DNA of 64,000 nt from contig PUFA01000066.1 in NCBI GenBank assembly GCA_003508835.1, forward strand, positions 806,001-870,000, in the 5' to 3' direction. Positions 42,746 to 54,145 of this stretch are shown piece after piece (the stretch's first letter is position 1; each line of letters starts with the position of its first letter). Made by a program: the position numbers and the translations under genes. Source of the DNA: Eonycteris spelaea. Taxonomy: Eukaryota; Chordata; Mammalia; Chiroptera; Pteropodidae. The notes under the pieces were generated by a model that was not told the DNA's origin, made no database searches, and was given only the letters and a program-made list of their open reading frames with translations.

Positions 42746-43504
42746 CAGATTTGTTACACAACTTAAGTTTGCTAATAATGAGAATACAGTCTGCACATCA
42801 GAGCGTGGTGTTCTTAGGGCATCATGAAATTGCACCCACCCCCAGAAGTATTCAAAGAAAGGGGCGACAGTGAAGGTTACTTGCCCCTCCCTGTAAATGT
42901 CCCTGACTGTTCTTCAGGGATCCACAGTCTTGGGATTTTACACATTCTGGAAGAATCTGTTAGTCTCTGAAGGCGTTCTTGCTTTCAATGGGGTGTGTAC
43001 CCTTTCCACATTAAATGTGTATGAACCTTTTTTTTCTTAGAGTTCTCTTTATCGCTCATTTGAAAAAAATAGAACAAGCATTTCAAACAAATGGTTTTAT
43101 ACATTTTTACTCCTTAAGACAAAAATGTTTTAAAATCAAGTCCATCAGGTAATTACTGCACCCAGATATGGCAGAATTCGTGAGTGAAGTTTGAGACACA
43201 CAAATCTGAAGATGCAAAATTCCACCCCGCCCCTAAGATCTATTCATTTAAATGAAACCTTTTGCTTCTCAAGCTCATCCTTGCAAGCTGCTTACAACGA
43301 ATGCCCCTCAATAGACAGACCCTTCTAACCAGAATTACAAATCTGTACTCTGTTCTCAGGGGGAATAAAATGAAACAAATGAGGGTGTTAGTAAAGTTGT
43401 ATCAGGGTGTTGGTAAAGTTATCTGGTCGTGTTAGTGTCTACATATCTTTAGTCTTTATCTCATATCTTTAAAAGGAGGAAGGCTAGCCTTTGGATAAAT
43501 AAAT

Positions 43505-43755
43505 ACAGTGTTAATAAAAATGACCTCTGAATGCTTATTTGATGCCAGAACCTGTTCTAAATGACTATAGGCATCAACTCACTTTATCCTCAAAATTCTG
43601 TGAAGGGGGTGCTATTAGGATTCCCATTTTAAATGAAGCACGTAAGGCACAGAGAGGTTAAGCGACTTACTCAAGGTCACACAGCAACGAAGCAGCAGAG
43701 CCAGGCTCTGTATTCAGGAGTGTGGTTCCAGAGATTGTCTTCCTAACCCCTGCAC
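43505..43755 (-). mobile_element. MIR SINE, nearly full length
   Basis: TGCCAGAACCTGTTCTAAATGAC, AACTCACTTTATCCTCAAAATTCTGTGAAGG, TATTAGGATTCCCATTTTAAATGAAG, GGCACAGAGAGGTTAAGCGACTTACTCAAGGTCACACAGCAACG and GCAGAGCCAGGCTCTG. Confidence 0.93.
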
Positions 43756-43934
43756 TCCTTGCCTCTTTAACCATTATCGAAAGAATTAAACTTCCCTTAT
43801 GTTTCACCTTCATTTAATCGGAAAATTCATTCATTAGTGACAGGCGTGAGAGGGAAACAAAGAGGGCATCAGTCTCCGTGGTCATTTTTCCGTGTTTTAC
43901 AAAGATGTATTTGTGTATTGCGTTAGCTTCAAGT

Positions 43935-44135
43935 GCAGCACAATGCAGGGGTTAAGAGCTAGTCCGTCCAGGTTCACATCTGGAATCTCTAGTAGCCACA
44001 TGACCTTGGGTTTATGTAACTTCTTCCAGCCTCAGTTTCCTCATTCATGGAGTGAATTCATATCCTAAGCGTTAACAACCATGATCTGCAGAGGAGAGCA
44101 CCTGATACATGGCAAGTGATCCTTCAATGCTGTTG
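43935..44135 (+). mobile_element. MIR SINE
   Basis: GGGGTTAAGAGCTAGTCCGTCCAGGTTCACATCTGG, TAGCCACATGACCTTGGG, CAGCCTCAGTTTCCTCATTC and the tail GCACCTGATACATGGCAAG. Confidence 0.9.
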
Positions 44136-44384
44136 ATTACCTGTTGAGGAAGAAGTAACTATACTCATGTCTTCTTGGGGAGTGGGGCGGGCACAAGTGG
44201 ACTTGGGTATAGCCTGGCATGGGAGAGAAGGAAAAAAGTGCCTGGGATGTTAGGCTCAAGCTGGCAAACAGCTCAGGGTTTTCCAGATGATGGAAGACCC
44301 AGCCCGAGACATTGGCTTTTCGCGTCCCCATGTAAGAAGGACAAGTCCACAGCGGGCAGCCTGGAAGTCCCAGCCATCAGGGAT

Positions 44385-44480
44385 TAGAATCTGTCCAGAT
44401 GAGGACACTGAGGCCCTGGGGTAGGGGCTTGCCACAGTCACACGGCCAGTCTGTGGCAGAGTGGAGCCCCTCCACCCTGT
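44385..44480 (-). mobile_element. MIR SINE fragment
   Basis: CCAGATGAGGACACTGAGGCCC, then CTTGCCACAGTCACACGGCCAG and GGCAGAGTGGAGCC: antisense core and head. Confidence 0.85.
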
Positions 44481-44539
44481 TCTAACAGTTGGGACTTTCG
44501 GCCAGCCTTTACCCTTTCTTCTCTCTAGACTCTTCTTCC

Positions 44540-44795
44540 TCAGACATCATCGGCAAGCTTCCCTCATTCATTCAGCCCTTCGCTAAGTGGCTGCCTGCTC
44601 AGTGAGGTCCTTTCTATCCACCTTCTTTTGATTTCCCCCGCAGGCTTATCACCATCTGACTTTCTGTGTTCTTTCCATATTTATATGTTTCTTTGTGGCC
44701 TTCCCCCACCTAATGGCAGCTCCATGAGGGAGAAGAATTAGGTTGTTTTTGTTCACTGCTGTCTTATTATGACTTTTGTTCAGAGTAGGGCCGGA
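44540..44795 (+). mobile_element. L2 LINE 3' end
   Basis: CTGCTCAGTGAGGTCCTTTC, GGCTTATCACCATCTGACTTTCTGTG, TGGCAGCTCCATGAGGGAGAAGAATTAGG and TTTTTGTTCACTGCTG: L2 sense strand. Confidence 0.9.
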
Positions 44796-45021
44796 GGCGG
44801 AGAAGAACACGTATCAAAACCGTTGCGCTCCAGAGCCTCCATCAGCTCACATTTCATTTTCCTTCTTGTTCCCTTTCTTCTATCAGGGAAAATGTCTTTT
44901 TTCCAGAAGGGTCTGCCTGGTGTTTGGTGACTATGTGGGCAGACTTCTGGTTTGCCTTTTTTCACTTTCGTCTTTCACCTCACCCCCTTCCACCTCCATT
45001 TCCCCATGAATATGGAAAACT

Positions 45022-45300
45022 GAATTCATTCATTCATTCCTTCATTCATTCATTCTAAACTATGTATTGGGCACCAGGCACACTACTCTGGACTTGAAGA
45101 ATTCAGCACAGGGCTGAAGGAGTGAGGGAGGCCTGCTGACGATTTCGGAAGGAAAACATTCTGGAGAGAAGAAAGGGTACGTGCACATGCCCTGATCTGG
45201 GAGCCTCATGGAGGCTGGTGTGGCTGGAGTGATCATCAAGGTGGCAGGGGGAGATGAGGTCACAGTGGAGGGGCTTGGTCCGGTAGGATTTTGCTCAAAT
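45022..45300 (-). mobile_element. L2 LINE
   Basis: ATTCATTCATTCATTCCTTC, ATGTATTGGGCACCAGGCACAC, TGATCTGGGAGCC and GGAGGCTGGTGTGGCTGGAGTGATC ... GGGGAGATGAGGTCACAG match antisense L2 in two segments. Confidence 0.8.
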
Positions 45301-45424
45301 CCAGCAGCCATTCTGTGTCAACCAGACACGACTGAAATCAAAATGATTACAATTTTCACATGACTGAAAAAAAAAACAACTGTGCAGAACCTAAATCTGA
45401 AATCAATCATTACAAACCGAGATA

Positions 45425-45640
45425 CCCAAAGTGGAGATGTGGGCTGGATAACTTACCAGGAGGAATGCGGGCTCTATATTGCCATGTGTTCTGATTTTTC
45501 AAGAGACACTGAAGTCTGGACTTTTATGAGAAATGGCCCAGTTTTTAGATCAACACGAGGGACCACCAAAATGCACATAGGGGCTCACGTTTGTGACCAC
45601 GCTCCCAAACATGGCCACAGACCCTGGCATCCAACTTCAG
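45425..45640 (-). mobile_element. Repeat family C, copy 1
   Basis: The reverse complement of 45470-45550 (CCATTTCTCATAAAAGTCCAGACTTC, TCTCTTGAAAAATCAGAACACATGGCAA) matches the plus strand at 47190-47260 (CATTTCACACAAAAATGCAG, AAAAAATCAGAACATCTGTCAGCA). This is an old DNA-type or unclassified placental repeat. A 90-codon ORF (45382-45654) over it has no domain. Confidence 0.6.
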
Positions 45641-47064
45641 TGAAAAGACGTTGAGCTTTCCCTAACTCTCTCCTTTTTTCTTTTTACCAATTCCTGACCG
45701 GAAAGATGCCAAGAGATGCTAAACACTGTTTCCAGGAAAAAGCAGGACTTGAGTCTCATGGGCATGGGTCTGAGACTTCTTCCAGGGAGTAATCAGTTTA
45801 CTTCATTTTTATGTCTTTCTCAAGATTCCTTTTTTCTAATCGCCCACTCATCACGGGTAATGGCGATGTGGTCTAAACCCATCCTCCTTCGGGTTTTCAT
45901 TAGTTTCATGAGGATTATTATTTTGTCATCTGGGGTTGATTTAGGAGTGGTGAAATGTTTGCAGGTTTCATAAATGGTCGTCAGCCACTGTTTAAAATGG
46001 CAAAGAATTTCGTGTGTTGTTCACATTGCAAGGACTGGGGTGATAGTTTCCAATGAGTACAGACATGGAAGGGGGAAAAGAGGGACCTTGAAGGATTCCA
46101 CATAAGGAGATTCAGAAGTCGAGTAATTAAGTAGGGCGGTGATGTGAGAGTGAGCATGGGTCTCCAAGCTTCAAAGACCTGAGAAGCCCAGCCTGACATC
46201 ACTGAATTCGTAGTTCGCCTTTTTCTCCCCAAAGCTGGAGTTCAGTAAAAAACCTGGCCAAGGGGCCGCATAGCTGTCTAGGTTGTTCTGCATGTAAGCC
46301 ACAGAAAACTTACTTCCGAGGTGATATACGTGAAAAGAAAATTTGTTGATGTGGGGAAATAAAAAGTTCTGGGAAGGTGTGGTTTTAGATACGGCTAGTG
46401 CAAGAGCTCAAATGTAGGCGACGTGTCGACCTCTTAACTCATCTCTGTTCAGGAGGACTCTGTACTTTGCACGCTACTTCTGAACGGAGTGGAAAGGAAC
46501 TAGAATTTCAGTCTGAAGTCAACAACATTTGCTGGAAGTCAGGGGTGGACTGCTTCCTTGTGAACCCCAAAACTGCATCCTAATGCACCTCTAGATAAGC
46601 CTTCTCCACCCCTCCTCTACTGGGCTACAGCGCCATTTGTGAAATTTGTCGTTTTTCCAGGCACGGTGCTATGCTCTGGCTTATGTCCTTTTCTCCTCGA
46701 ACACTCCTATAAGGTTGGACATTTAAAGACCTGCTACTCTTCTGCCTCCCACACGCTCTTTCCCACCGGCTTGGAGGATGATCTTTTATTTCAAGTAAAA
46801 GAAAGAAATGTTTAGGAAGGGTCACCTCGTTCGTGGTGTCTCGTGCAAAATTTGCACTCAATATTTGGGACCCTCCAGCCAAGCACGGAGATGCACTGGA
46901 CTTGGGAGGAAAAGCCAGAAATGCCTCAGGAGCACTTGGGGTGGGAGGTGTGGACCTGGCTGCGCCGGGCTGACATTTGCTGGGCCTCCGTCGATCAGCC
47001 CATGTTCCTGCTCCTCCTCCGAGCTTTGCCCTCCATTATAGTCTCCACTGGACTTCGTCATGAT
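45641..47064. other. No recognised feature (1.4 kb)
   Basis: Repeat-poor single-copy-looking DNA. 46850-47064 is GC-richer. No exon is supported; ORFs up to 86 codons lack domains. Confidence 0.45.
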
Positions 47065-47079
47065 CCACCTAGTGGCGCT
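47065..47079 (+). promoter_or_regulatory. Candidate CTCF site, not in a known repeat
   Basis: CCACCTAGTGGCGCT agrees with CCASYAGRKGGCRSY at 13 of 15 positions, and has the TAGTGGCGCT form common among strong CTCF sites. Flanked by TGATC and GCAG. Binding is inference. Confidence 0.5.
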
Positions 47080-47129
47080 GCAGTGACCTCTGATGTGACA
47101 TAGAGGGTGCAAGCTGGCAGCCTAGATGC

Positions 47130-47275
47130 GGTCTGTTTGGTCTGCAGAACATCGAAAACAGAAAATGGAGCCAACATTGGAAAATCTGGACATTTCACAC
47201 AAAAATGCAGATTTCTGGCTTCTATTAAAAAATCAGAACATCTGTCAGCACTCTGCCCAGATTTCCACATGACTT
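47130..47275 (+). mobile_element. Repeat family C, copy 2
   Basis: AAAATCTGGACATTTCACACAAAAATGCAGATTTCTGGCTTCTATTAAAAAATCAGAACATCTG is the same family as 45425-45640 in opposite orientation. 47276-47559 is unique. Confidence 0.65.
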
Positions 47276-47559
47276 CAATTGACTGTGGCTGGGGAATGAC
47301 TGTCCCTTTTAGATGGATGAGTTCTCAGCTCGCCATGATCCCCACCTCTCCCTATCGCCTCCCCAACACTGGGGCTCAGGCTTTGTTGCCATTTAATGTT
47401 GGGATGGCACTGCTGGTTGTCCCAGAATAGATTTAAGAGGAAAAGGAAATATTTCCTATATCCAGGTCTCCATCAAAAGTATGAAAATGAAGGGTAAACT
47501 AAGTTGGTCATCATCGTGAAAAAAAAAAAATGAGGGAAAAAGGCTTACCTCTTTGAAGA

Positions 47560-47665
47560 TGTCAGGTTTCTCAACCTTGGCGCTGTTAACATTTGGGACC
47601 AGACAGTTCTTTCTTGTGGAGGTCTGTCCTGTGCATTGTAGGATGGCATTTAACGTGTCCACCTG
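47560..47665 (-). mobile_element. MER5A fragment
   Basis: CAGGTTTCTCAACCTTGGCGCTGTTAACATTTGGGACCAGACAG, CTGTCCTGTGCATTGTAGGATGGCATTTAACG: the end including one terminus of MER5A, antisense. Confidence 0.9.
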
Positions 47666-48319
47666 TGAACTTTACCCTTTTCAGAAGTCAATCGTTTCCT
47701 AGGCTCGAGGCACCCACCACCAGTTTGGTAAAAAATTTTCTTGTATGAGAAAACTGCTCTGAATTGTGTCTGAGCGGACCCAGCATTGGTGAGGTTATGA
47801 GTTGGCTGATTTGGGTTTCATTGTAGGTGGATTTGCCAACCATTGAGGCTGTTTAGGGCCACCTGTCCAAGATGTTAGAGGAGGAATTCAGCATTGGATG
47901 AGAGGTTGATCCATCCTAAAGAATTTTTGGAGAATTTCTTAACTTTTACCTTAGAAAGTTCTTGGTGGATGCTACTTGGAAAAATTTCGCAAACAGTAGG
48001 TTTTACTACAGAGCGTGGACTGCCATGGATGCAGGCTTGCTGGAGAGTTGGTTCTGTGAGCTGCAGCACCAAGAGTGAATTTCCCTGCCCCGGGACTGGT
48101 TCAGTGTGTTGTCTGCTGCATGTTTGCAGCGTGCACCATTGGTATGCGGTGGAAATCCAAGGAGACATGAGAATCCGGGGAGGGAAGGCAGTCCCCTGGG
48201 CTGGTACTGTGGACCATGTGATGTTTTCTTTTTGACCTTTCACCAGTGCTTCAAATCCTGTCTTGTGTCTGAAAAACTGTTTCTGCTTAGATTTCCCATA
48301 ATAACCACAATAGGTGCCA
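47666..48319. other. No recognised feature
   Basis: Single-copy-looking. A 154-codon minus ORF (47875-48339) and a 113-codon plus ORF overlap here, with no domain and no splice support. Confidence 0.45.
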
Positions 48320-48400
48320 CTCATCCATTCGATGCACACTTATTGAATACCTACTAGGAGGCGACATACTGTGTGACATGTGTTAAGTGCTAAGCAGGGA
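48320..48400 (-). mobile_element. L2 LINE fragment
   Basis: CATCCATTCGATGCACACTTATTGAATACCTACTAGGAGGCGACATACTG: antisense L2 terminus, interrupted from the piece at 48920-49250 by 520 bp of unrecognised DNA. Confidence 0.7.
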
Positions 48401-48919
48401 GGGCGGAATAGGGAGTGTTGGGGTGGAGAAGGGAAGAGCAGTGTTTTCAATTTAATTTTCATTTTAAACAGAGTGGTCGCTGCAGTGGTGTGCCTGTAAT
48501 CTGGTTCTCTGGAAATAAAAAGCAGTGATGTGTAGCGTTTGCCACTTCCTGTTGTGTAAATACTCCCAACCATGGCTGATTTCACACTGTCAATGGTTCA
48601 GGAACCAGCCCACAACATTCCTGCAAATTTAATAATCATTTGTTGCAGGCTGGTCCGGGCCGGCTCCAGCACATCAGTTGCAGGGCAGGCCTCACTGTAA
48701 ACCATCTTGTAGAAAAACGTGTGCAAAGCCCTGAGTGGCATCGAGCCCGGTGTGTTCAGGAATCGCCAGGAGTCCATTGTAGCTGCGGCAGACTGAGGGG
48801 CATGGGCAGGAGAAGGTCTAGAGGTTGGCAGAGGCAGAGGCAGACAATGTCCGGCATTTTAGGCCATGGTTGGATTTTTGGCTTCTACTCTGGGTGGAAG
48901 AAGCCACCCAGATGGGAGG

Positions 48920-49250
48920 GCTCTTAGCAGAGGAGGGACAGGAGCTGACTTACCTCGGGCAGAATCCTCTGGCTGCCATGAGAACGGACTGCAAAGGCAG
49001 AGCAGGGTCACCAGTGAGAAGACTCTTTAGGCAAGAGGTGGTGGTGACTTAAGACCAGGGGGACAGCAGCAGGACTGGTGAGGAGCAGTTGGACTCTGGA
49101 TATATTTTGCAGGTGGCAGCGAATGGGAATGGATCTGGGAGGATGGGTCTAGGGAGTGATACGGAGTCCAAGGCAACTGCAAGGTTTTTGGCCCAAGCGC
49201 CTGGGAGCACGTGGATGGCAGCGGGAGGAGCGGTTGGAGCATCTCCCACG
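48920..49250 (-). mobile_element. L2 LINE internal fragment
   Basis: CCTCTGGCTGCCATGAGAACGGACTGCAAAGGCAGAGC, AGAGGTGGTGGTGACTTAAGACC, GGACTCTGGATATATTTTGCAGG and CAAGGCAACTGCAAGGTTTTTGGCCC are ordered landmarks of the antisense L2 3' region. Confidence 0.8.
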
Positions 49251-49294
49251 AACCTGGCCTTGAGCAAATGCTTACAGGTACCACGGTCTTCTTC

Positions 49295-49385
49295 CATCCT
49301 TGCAAGTGAGTTTTTCCATTATCCCATTTTAGAGAGGAGGTGACAGGAACTCGAGGTTAAACAGCATGCCCAAAATGGCCCCGCC
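49295..49385 (-). mobile_element. MIR SINE fragment
   Basis: TTTTTCCATTATCCCATTTTAGAGAGGAGGTGACAGG, then GGTTAAACAGCATGCCCAAAATGG: degraded antisense MIR. Confidence 0.65.
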
Positions 49386-49754
49386 GGGCTTGGCCAGGCC
49401 GGACCTCCCATCACGCTACTGCTCTGCCATCCTGCGTGTTTACTTGCCTCTCCTGCTCCATTGCTCTTCTTTATTTGAAGAAAATGGAGACAGAGAAACT
49501 CAGAAAGAGCCGGACAGGAATGGAAACCCCCACCCCCTGCCTTGTTCAGAATTGGCTCTCCAGTGCTGACCCCAAGCACACGCCGGTTCTGCTCGGAGGC
49601 TCTGTCGCCAGCCTCTTCCCATGACAATTTTGTTGGATTAACCCCACGAAGACCCATATTCCAATAGTAGAATTTACACTTAAAAAACGAGTGGTCAGTG
49701 GCTTTGGAGATCTTTGGTTTTGTGTGGACATCCGTTTAAACCTCCCACTGAATA

Positions 49755-49885
49755 GCTTTAGCTGCCTGAGCCTCATTGTTTTCGTCTGTGGAGTGGGCGT
49801 ATTGAAGGATTCCTCTCTGATTCAGGGAGATGATGCCCATATGGCACCTGGCACAGTGCCCGGCCCCGAGTCCACACTCAGCAAA
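49755..49885 (+). mobile_element. MIR SINE, 3' half
   Basis: CTGCCTGAGCCTCATTGTTTTCGTCTGTGGAGTGGGCG, GGGAGATGATGCCCATATGGCACCTGGCACAGTGCCCGG. Confidence 0.75.
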
Positions 49886-50489
49886 TGGCGGGAGCTGGGG
49901 ACATGGGGGGGGGTGTCTTAGAGCTATTATTGTTTGAGAGAGAATTAGGAAGTTGGGTTTAATTTGAGACAAAAGCTGACTTACCTTAGAAGCTGGGGTG
50001 AGACAAGGAGTTGTGAACAAGCACATGGTGACCGAGAACTTTGTGGTTTGGCTTCTTTTTTTTTTTTCCCTTTTTTCTTGGTGGGGGCGCATAGCGGAGA
50101 TCAGAGGCTTCTTGCTGTGTTTTTGCTGTGCTCGCCAGGCTCCTCGAGGAGACAGCCTCAGCCCCACGGACCCCTCTGCCTTGAGTTGTCATTTGTCGAA
50201 GTCAGAACGGCTTGTTCCCCAACGAGCAAATCTCCAGATGTGAGCCCGTTCGAGGCTGCCACGTTTTTTCCTGATGAAATTCCTGACTTGGTGTGTTGTG
50301 TTTTTTGAGAAACACGCTCACTGACTCCAAAAACCCCAGCCAGGGAAGAGAGCGTGTTCTCGTTGAATTACTGGTTTTTGAAATGGTGTCAAAAGGTGCC
50401 CCACTTTCATGGCTTAGGTATGCCCGTCTTTCCACTTACGGCTTTTAGCGGACGGACCCAGGTGGCAGATGTGGCCGTTTTCTGGGCCA
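49886..50489. other. No recognised feature; T tract
   Basis: T13 plus C/T run at 50057-50080. Otherwise single-copy-looking, with overlapping short ORFs on both strands. Confidence 0.45.
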
Positions 50490-50600
50490 GCCCTGGCATT
50501 ACACAGATGGGGAAACTGAGGCTCAGAGAGGCCAGGGAGGAGGACCACACGCTGGGTTGGTCTCAGAGCCTCGGCCAGACCCAGATCTCAGGCCCGTTTT
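50490..50600 (-). mobile_element. MIR SINE
   Basis: CAGATGGGGAAACTGAGGCTCAGAGAGGCCAGG, then TGGGTTGGTCTCAGAGCC and CAGATCTCAGGCCCG. Confidence 0.85.
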
Positions 50601-52144
50601 CTTCCTCCTTCATCCGAGGTCACAAACAGGCAGCCTGTGGCCACCTCAGCCCCACAGACGTGTTTCTGTTGGCCCAGGATTGATTTAATTTGAATGAGTT
50701 GCCAGCATTTAAAAATCAGGAGATTCCATATAAAACCCCAGACTTCTGGCTTCTCTGGGACCATTGGGAGATCAGCCAAAAGAGGTCTGCATTCCTGCGT
50801 GGTGACAGTTGAGGATCTCAGTAATGACCACTCCCTCTAGCAGAGCATGTCCTCAGTTTGCCACAGTCCCACCCCTCCCTCTTGTACCCCTAGACACTGG
50901 GGCTGAATGTGCACTTCCATCATGGAGCTTCCCTTCCTGGTTCTCTTAGGGTGGAATTAAGAAAATGTTTCTTGTACTTGCATCTTTATCAAAAATAAAG
51001 AAACAAACCGAAATGGCTATTTGTTTAAAAACTGATGATGGCAAGCATTATTCTTTGTGGTGGGGAAGGACGCGTCTATGAATTTCATACGCAGTCAGAC
51101 TGCATCAGTGTTGAAACAGCCAGCGCCCTTCACTCACTGATGCTACCTTCCCCTTCTCCTGCCAACATTACGTGGCTGACTACTGCCTGCCAGGGCTGTA
51201 GTTTCCACTTATTTTTGTAAGGCAGAATTAAACTTCTTTGACCTAAATATGCCCCACTTCTCTGAAACTTGAAATGCTATGAAGCCAAATTTTAAAAGTT
51301 TTAAAAAGTTTAAATAATCTTTAATTGCTCAAGAAAAACTGTGTGTGAGTGCGTGTGTGTGCGTGCGCGCGCGCGCACAAGCTTATGTGATGTGTTCTTG
51401 ATTTATGGGATTTCCCTGAATAGAATTGGATGAAAGTGTTTTTCCCTGGCTCTGAGATTGGCACTCCTGGACCTCGCTGCAAATTTAAGCCAGGGTGCAA
51501 AGCCAAGGTGGTTTTAACTCTCCCTTTAATGGTGTATCAGTGAGCTGGGTTCAGGTTGGGTTAAAGATTGACTTTCTTTTCTGGGGGCCTATTGGGAGGC
51601 TCGTGGAGGGAAGAATTGAGGACACCAAGTTTTAAAAATGACCATCACTGTCTTTCCAGGAAAGTTGACCAAGAGGAAAGAGACCAACATTTTCAGAATA
51701 CCTTCTATGTGCCAGAACTTCATGTGAAGATTATCTTTCTGCTTTCCAAAGTGAGCTTTGGGATCTTTCTTTTGGTGCTGACATGTTCATTTAGTGTGTG
51801 TTAGGAAGAAGGAGAGAGAGAGAACTTCTAAAGTGAATAAATGAGTAGTATTTCTTCGAATGAGGCTTACTTTACTTAAGGAGGAAGAAGAGTCCATTTA
51901 AAGAAAACTATGTAAGTGGTCCAGGTGGTTTGTGGAGGTGACAAAAATCATGAATGACTGATTTAATTGAACCCTCACAGGACTCGGAAGTGGTCGGTCG
52001 ATCGGCTCACCTCTAAGTTTGTAAAACCCCCCCAATATCTTGTACTTCCTCAAAGCACTTAAATTTGTCATTAAATACATAATATGCAACCTTTTGGATA
52101 ATTTTGTCTGACTGTTTTAAACTAGAGCCTGTCATTACATTGTT
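50601..52144. other. Mostly single-copy DNA
   Basis: Holds a GT/GC alternating tract (51340-51378, listed) and a short L2/MIR-like scrap at 51685-51730 (AGAATACCTTCTATGTGCCAG). No exon is supported. Confidence 0.45.
51340..51378. repeat. (TG)n/(CG)n alternating tract
   Basis: GTGTGTGAGTGCGTGTGTGT, then GCGTGCGCGCGCGCGCAC: alternating purine-pyrimidine with six consecutive CG units, the sequence type most prone to Z-DNA. Confidence 0.9.
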
Positions 52145-52400
52145 GAATTCCCGGCACCCGGGGCAGCGCCAGGCACACAGGGAGTGCTCAAGGAATAACA
52201 GAAAATAAATGCATGGACATCCTGCGAGGCAGGAATTGCCGTCCCGTTTTATAGATGAGGCAATTGAGGTTCATAGGGGCCAAGTGACTCGCTTAAAGTA
52301 TAACAACTAGGATAGGGCAAAGTCAAGATTTGAACTCATGACTCTGCACAAAGTCTGTGAACTTTCTGCCAGACAGCCGTATGTGAGACTCAGCTTGGAG
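52145..52400 (-). mobile_element. MIR SINE cluster
   Basis: CGAGGCAGGAATTGCCGTCCCGTTTTATAGATGAGGCAATTGAGG, AAGTGACTCGCTTAAAGTATAAC and AAGATTTGAACTCATGACTCTG are antisense MIR. Just before, 52155-52195 (GCAGCGCCAGGCACACAGGGAGTGCTCAAGGAATA) is a sense MIR/L2 end. Confidence 0.85.
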
Positions 52401-53609
52401 CACAACGGGGGAGCCCAGAGAAGAATGACGAAAAGGAGGTGAATGTAGAGTGTTTCATCAGAGCTGAATGGTTCACTTTAAACAACGGTCTGTTATTTTT
52501 TCTCTTTCCATTTCGACTATCTCTTTTAATAGGTGTAAAATTTCTTGTTTGCTTTTTTTTTTTTTTTAACACTCTACCTGATGAATCAAAATGGCAGCCC
52601 CCTTATCTCGGTTCTTTCTTGTTTTTTCTTGTTTCTGAGATGTTCTAGTTTGTGGAATCGTGGCGTCTGAGAATCCTCAGGCAGCTTCAGTTTCCTTCTG
52701 AGCTGTTATCAGCGCAGTCGGCAAAATGCCTGACCCGCAACTCTAACTTTCCTCAGATTCACGTTACCTTTTCCCCTTCCCCGGGGTGAGGGCAAGTGTG
52801 TCACCCTCACTCCAGACACCAGTGACACGAAGACAGAAACCAGAGCCATATCTCCAGGACTTGGTCCTCAGACCTCTGCAGATAGCCAGAACCTGTTACA
52901 GGTTATCCTGGGAGGCCAGACCCATCATCCCTCTGAAAGAAACAGGAGCTGCCAGAGACATGGCATCTCTCCGTGGGCTCTGCTCACCTGTTTAAATTCC
53001 AGCACAGGGAGGTTTGTCCTCTTTTCTAGATCAGCCCAGAACCTTCTCATCTAAAGGTTAATCGTAACTACCTGCCGAGCAAGGTTTCACCCCTGGAAGT
53101 CTGCCTGCGAAGGATCCCCTATCACTTTTCCCACTTCTCTGCCACCTTGCCACATCCTGCCAGGACATCGAGCTGTGGCCAGACTCTGGCTGACTTTTAA
53201 TTGAGGAGCCTCCAGAATGGGAAGGATGTGACAGCAGCTCTGGAGACTAGCTAGTCTGGAAGTGTCCCAGCCCCTCCCCTCAAGGAACTTGGAGACTAGT
53301 AGGTAAGACAAGACAATCTCAGATGTGTACTTGCGACTGGGTTCTAGGTCCTGTGTTGCGAGCTCGAATATAACTTCTTATGCCTGTACAGCACTTTACG
53401 GTTTCCGAAGGACACCCAAACTTATTTTCTCTCGTTCCCATTTGTAGTCCTCTGTTGTGAATGACGTCGCACGTTCATTCCGTCCTCTGGTGTTCCTTTC
53501 CTTCCTTTCCCTTCTGGTTTCCCTGCACTCACAGGACATTACCTTACTCCCCAGTTACAGGCGTAGACCTGTGACCCGGTATAGATCTTACCCCAGTTCT
53601 ACGTGGAGA
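52401..53609. other. No recognised feature (1.2 kb)
   Basis: A 16-T run at 52553-52568 and otherwise unique-looking DNA. ORFs at 53087-53311 and 53457-53747 lack domains; the latter runs into an LTR. Confidence 0.45.
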
Positions 53610-54030
53610 CCCAGTCAGTCGTACGTAGCGTTCAATTTCTCGGCCCTCAGGGATTGGTTCAGGCTCAGGTACGTGACTCAAGTGGAGTGGGACCAGTCCT
53701 GGGGACTTTGCTTGAGTTCTTGGGGAAACAGTACCTCCTTGCTCTGACTGGCTAAACTAGTAGATCGTGGCCTTGCTTAGGGGAGGCCTCCCTGAGAATG
53801 AGGGCAGCTTGGAGGAAGACAGAGGCAAGATATGGAGGCAAAAGATTCCTGAGGACATCACTTGAGCACTTGGATCCAGCTATTCCTAAAGCTAGTGCCA
53901 CGGTTATTCAGTTGTTTTTTATTTACTTCAAAAAGTTTACATTGACTTCCTCCCACTTGCTACAGGCTAAGTTGGTTCCTTTCACTGAGTTGCCCTGCTT
54001 TCTCTGATCATAATAAAACTCCCTTTTATT
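53610..54030 (+). mobile_element. ERVL-type LTR, family B copy 2
   Basis: CAGGGATTGGTTCAGGCTCAGGTACGTGACTCAAG, GACTTTGCTTGAGTTCTTGGGGAAACAG, CCTGAGAATGAGGGCAGC, GAGGCAAAAGATTCCTGAGGACATCACTTGAGCACTTGGATCC, and the end TAATAAAACTCCCTTTT. Same family as 13865-14345, better preserved, with its polyadenylation region. Confidence 0.75.
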
Positions 54031-54084
54031 TGTAAAACCCTCTTGAAAGGCTCTTCATAGCAATTAGACTCCCTTCTACATGAG

Positions 54085-54145
54085 ATCATTGGCCCGATTT
54101 TATTGGTGAGGGATCTGAGGCACAGAAGGGATGGGAAGCAGAGTT
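54085..54145 (-). mobile_element. MIR SINE fragment
   Basis: CCCGATTTTATTGGTGAGGGATCTGAGGCACAGAAGGG is the antisense MIR core. Confidence 0.7.

Noticed and set aside
45382..45654. 90-codon plus ORF that looked exon-like
   Set aside because: The DNA beneath it recurs in opposite orientation at 47130-47275, so it is repeat sequence.
47875..48339. 154-codon minus ORF
   Set aside because: No domain or splice context. It overlaps a 113-codon plus ORF and runs into an L2 end.
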